Source: Clostridia bacterium
Lineage (GTDB): Bacteria > Bacillota > Clostridia > Oscillospirales > CAG-272
Reading direction: 5' to 3'
Assembly (NCBI GenBank): GCA_017453085.1
Contig: JAFTKV010000020.1
Span: 1 to 9,218 of the forward strand
Length of the DNA stretch: 9,218 nucleotides
Of the stretch, positions 6,731 through 9,218 are shown piece by piece. The notes under the pieces were generated by a model. The model made no database searches. It saw only the letters and a program-made list of their open reading frames with translations, and was not told the DNA's origin. Positions within the stretch are counted from its first letter, which is position 1, and each line of letters starts with the position of its first letter. The translations under genes and the position numbers were made by a program.

Positions 6731-9218
6731 TCATTCATCCTCGTCTCGCTTGGAGGCGGACAGGAGCGCATAGGTTACGGGGCTTTCCACAGTCAGCGGA
6801 TAATCCTCCGGGAAGAAGGTGTACATCAGCAGGTAAATGGCGTCATCCTTGTTCACAGAACCGCTGTTATCGAAGTCGCAATCCTGCTCCAGCGGGTAAT
6901 CCTCCGGGAAGAAGGTAGCCATCAGCAGATAGATGGCGTCGTCCTTGTTGATGGACTCGTTGCCATCGGTGTCGCCCACCACGTAGGTAAGCCGATCCAC
7001 GAAGCTGTCCTTGTAGCTGTCACCGCAGGTCGAGCAAGTGTAGAGGGTGTAGCCGTCGGCGGTGGTTGTAGGAGGAACGACCGTATGGGTGTAACTGTGG
7101 TCGGTGGGGGCGGTATAGGCATCCTTGTAACTATCCGAGCATCGGCTACAAGTATGCGTCGTATATCCTTGTGCCGTGCAGGTAGGTGCGATTACCTTAG
7201 AGACGTAATTATGTCCCGGCTTGGCAATCGTCACATCAAAGTAGAAGCTACCGTAGGTGGTAGTTTTCCACGTGTACCGTCCTGTTCCGTCTGCTGTACA
7301 GGTTGCCGCTTTCGTTACACTGTAGGTGTAATCAGTCGTAGACAGCTTCGGCAAGGTCACGGTTGTCGTTCCGCTACACTTGGAGCAAGTGCCGGTAAGC
7401 GTTCCCGTTGCAGAAGTGGTGGGGGCTTTAGTTGCCTTGTAGGTGTAGCTGTGACCGGTTGCATTAGTGTAGGTATCCTTGTAACTTGCCGAGCATCGGC
7501 TACAAGTGTGATTTGTATATCCCTGCGTCGTACAAGTAGGTGCAACTACCTTTGCAACGTAATTGTGTCCCAGCTTAGCGATTATCACGTCAAAGGCGAA
7601 GCTACCATAGCTTGTTGTCTTTAGCTGATATCGTCCCGTTCCGTCTGCGGTACAAACTGCAGACTTCGTGACAGTGTAATTGTAATCGTTGGTCGACAGC
7701 TTCGGCAGAGTTACAGTTGTCGTTCCACTACACTTCGAGCAGGTTCCGGTCAGCGTTCCGGTTGCGGATGTTGTGGGAGCCTTCGTTGCCTTGTAAGTAT
7801 AGCTGTGAGCATTGTTCTCGCAGCCTTTTTTCCACACGGCATACAAAGTCGTTTTCGCATTTATCGTAAAGCTTGCACCCGGTTGATATGTAGCACTGGT
7901 TGCAGTAGGATCGGTGGACCAGCCAAGGAAGGTGTAACCATCTTTTTTAGGCTTCGTGCTGCTTAGAGTCAATGTAGTGTTATGATACTTGGTCTGACTG
8001 GACGGCGCACCGTTACCGCCGTTCGCATTGTAACAAACTGTATATGTTTTAGCGCCTACCGTGACAGTGACTGTTGTGCTATCTAAAACAACACCAGTAT
8101 CTTTATCCCTTATAGATATCGTCACGGTTGTTGTACCCATTGCGTTCGCCTTGATAGTAAGCGGGTAGCGATGATCGTCAGTCCATCCTTCTCCCCATGT
8201 ACAGCTTACGTTCGAATTGCTACATTGTTTATTGAGCACCCAGTTACCATCATAATAGCCACTGTATCCGACATAAATTGTTTTCGATTCTGTTTCTCCT
8301 AGTTTTAAGGATACTGAATTGGTGGAACAGTTGACCTTTATTGGGTTTTCTTTTACAACAAAAGACATAGAAGAGGAGCCCGAATAACCTGCGATGGCAG
8401 AAAGCTCAACCTTATAGGTTCCTGCTTCACCAAAAAAGCTCCTAATCCAGCTTCTATCATAGTCAAACTTATTTTCATTTGTATATTTTACAGAGCCGTC
8501 CGGATTGTAAATAGTTAATCTGATTTCGTAATCACTTACTACAACCTCGTCCCAATCTTTTTTTGATATTTTATCGTACAAGCGATAACACAAATAGTAT
8601 GAATTACCTGCTGTACCCTCGGTTACTTCATCACCATATTCAGTACTCGAAACCCAATAACGAACACTTGGAGTAGCGGCACGGAAAATGCTGAGCGGCG
8701 CATATTTCGTAGCCATATTCGCTTCATCCGGCCAAGGGCATTGGAATTTGCACCAACCGTTGGTATATACTTCCTCGATAATGCATTTGTCTTCAGGATA
8801 AACATTACCGCTTGCTGCACCATTTACAGAACTGTAGCATGGTACTTTGGTACTTGATGTAATATATGCATTGAACGGAGTGCTATAGCTGGTGTCGATT
8901 TTGTAATCAATAGGTGTTGAACTGTAGATATATGTCTCGTTCGCCGGATTTATATTCCCACTTTGATCAAATATCGTATTCAAAGAAATAGCGAAATGAA
9001 GATGTGCGCCAGACGAGTTGCCTGTATTTCCAACTTTACCCAATGTTTGGCAAGCGGAAATGGCAGCACCCGGGGATATACCTGATGGAACGCTCCCTGC
9101 TTGTAAATGAGCATACATATAGATGCGACCACCCGTCCCTTTTATAGATACCGCCGTACCATATCCGTAACACGCTGTACATGATTTATTCCCATAATGA
9201 TTACTTGAACAGTACAAC
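6731..9218 (-). CDS. Secreted M23 peptidase-like protein with tandem repeats and C-terminal dockerin, 5'-truncated
   Basis: The frame runs off the right edge; 828 C-terminal residues are visible (numbered from base 9217) and the first codon is internal. Residues 1 to about 80 are the end of an M23 (lysostaphin-like) domain: YAHL (H37), then GNTGNSSGAHLHFAI with H72 and H74 as HxH. The upstream HxxxD zinc motif must lie off-window. Next come an SH3-like module (about 112-175), a beta-sandwich and Ig-like domain (about 180-390), an InlB-type B-repeat (about 391-463, ending LYAVWKKG), two 118-residue repeats from 471 and 589 and a partial third from 707. The dockerin is at about 748-808, with two F-hands DTDGNESINKDDA and DFDNSGSVNKDDA. 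A short tail ends DEDE. Known M23 enzymes cleave peptidoglycan cross-links or peptides; the target here is inferred. The stop overlaps an ATG in frame with the cohesin gene, so the two probably form an operon. Confidence 0.92.
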   Translation of the reverse strand, partial: LYCSSNHYGNKSCTACYGYGTAVSIKGTGGRIYMYAHLQAGSVPSGISPGAAISACQTLGKVGNTGNSSGAHLHFAISLNTIFDQSGNINPANETYIYSSTPIDYKIDTSYSTPFNAYITSSTKVPCYSSVNGAASGNVYPEDKCIIEEVYTNGWCKFQCPWPDEANMATKYAPLSIFRAATPSVRYWVSSTEYGDEVTEGTAGNSYYLCYRLYDKISKKDWDEVVVSDYEIRLTIYNPDGSVKYTNENKFDYDRSWIRSFFGEAGTYKVELSAIAGYSGSSSMSFVVKENPIKVNCSTNSVSLKLGETESKTIYVGYSGYYDGNWVLNKQCSNSNVSCTWGEGWTDDHRYPLTIKANAMGTTTVTISIRDKDTGVVLDSTTVTVTVGAKTYTVCYNANGGNGAPSSQTKYHNTTLTLSSTKPKKDGYTFLGWSTDPTATSATYQPGASFTINAKTTLYAVWKKGCENNAHSYTYKATKAPTTSATGTLTGTCSKCSGTTTVTLPKLSTNDYNYTVTKSAVCTADGTGRYQLKTTSYGSFAFDVIIAKLGHNYVAKVVAPTCTTQGYTNHTCSRCSASYKDTYTNATGHSYTYKATKAPTTSATGTLTGTCSKCSGTTTVTLPKLSTTDYTYSVTKAATCTADGTGRYTWKTTTYGSFYFDVTIAKPGHNYVSKVIAPTCTAQGYTTHTCSRCSDSYKDAYTAPTDHSYTHTVVPPTTTADGYTLYTCSTCGDSYKDSFVDRLTYVVGDTDGNESINKDDAIYLLMATFFPEDYPLEQDCDFDNSGSVNKDDAIYLLMYTFFPEDYPLTVESPVTYALLSASKRDEDE
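6801..6853. repeat. Dockerin-half direct repeat, copy 2 in gene order
   Basis: Matches 6897-6949 at 47 of 53 positions with an offset of 96 bp (32 codons). It encodes the second DDAIYLLM..FFPEDYPL half of the dockerin; the first 20 bases of the two copies are identical. Confidence 0.9.
6897..6949. repeat. Dockerin-half direct repeat, copy 1 in gene order
   Basis: Partner of 6801-6853. It encodes the first F-hand helix and the FFPEDYPL segment. The near identity shows the internal two-fold symmetry typical of dockerins. Confidence 0.9.
7100..7453. repeat. 354-bp tandem coding repeat, copy 2 in gene order
   Basis: In-frame repeat of exactly 118 codons, beginning at HSYTYKATKAP (residue 589). 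It shares a run of 39 identical residues with the first copy, although the DNA differs at many third positions. A diverged partial unit (HSYTHTVVPPTTTADG) follows downstream, before the dockerin. Confidence 0.92.
7454..7807. repeat. 354-bp tandem coding repeat, copy 1 in gene order
   Basis: First 118-codon unit (residues 471-588) of the M23-dockerin protein. Each unit has CSKC, a single Cys in TADGTGRY context, and a CSRCS pair, and ends SYKDxYT. It directly follows the InlB-type B-repeat. Confidence 0.92.

Noticed and set aside
6801..7807. Repeats considered as a CRISPR array
   Set aside because: The repeats are in-frame coding units of 354 bp and 96 bp period with no unique spacers; they are protein repeats.

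Overview
The window comes from a Gram-positive-type bacterium, most likely an uncultured gut or rumen clostridium (Oscillospiraceae/Christensenellales-like). The basis is inference: all three minus-strand proteins look extracytoplasmic, two with signal peptides and C-terminal membrane anchors. They carry modules typical of such bacteria: cohesin, dockerin, InlB-type B-repeat, LamG, and His/Cys-rich stalk repeats. G+C is moderate but uneven. No RNA gene, CRISPR array, integrase or transposase was recognised.

Layout. (1) Bases 1-941, plus strand: 3' part of a Gfo/Idh/MocA-family NAD(P)-dependent oxidoreductase, cut by the left edge. (2) 942-1069: a convergent intergenic gap with two hairpins, one serving each flanking gene. 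(3) 1070-4837, minus strand: a large cell-surface GH127 (DUF1680) enzyme, with a LamG-like domain in front, an F5/8C-like domain behind, and an acidic linker plus membrane anchor at the end. (4) 4838-5246: a gap holding the promoter of the GH127 gene, an unexplained block with an 18-bp perfect palindrome, and the terminator of the next operon. (5) 5247-6713, minus strand: a membrane-anchored protein with one cohesin domain and a His/Cys-rich repeat stalk. (6) 6731-9218, minus strand: a secreted M23-type peptidase cut by the right edge, with SH3-like, Ig-like, B-repeat and 118-residue tandem repeat modules and a C-terminal type I-like dockerin.

How the genes fit together. The M23-dockerin gene and the cohesin gene form a tight two-gene unit: the TGA stop of the first overlaps an ATG in frame with the second. 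The first product ends in a dockerin and the second carries a cohesin on a membrane anchor. The simplest reading is a self-contained, non-cellulosomal cohesin-dockerin pair that would hold a peptidoglycan hydrolase (or a related peptidase) at the cell surface. That is the most interesting feature of the window. The GH127 enzyme next door has its own promoter and anchor, and probably trims beta-L-arabinofuranosyl or related plant sugars at the same surface. The oxidoreductase is convergent and may belong to sugar metabolism, but is not in the same transcript.
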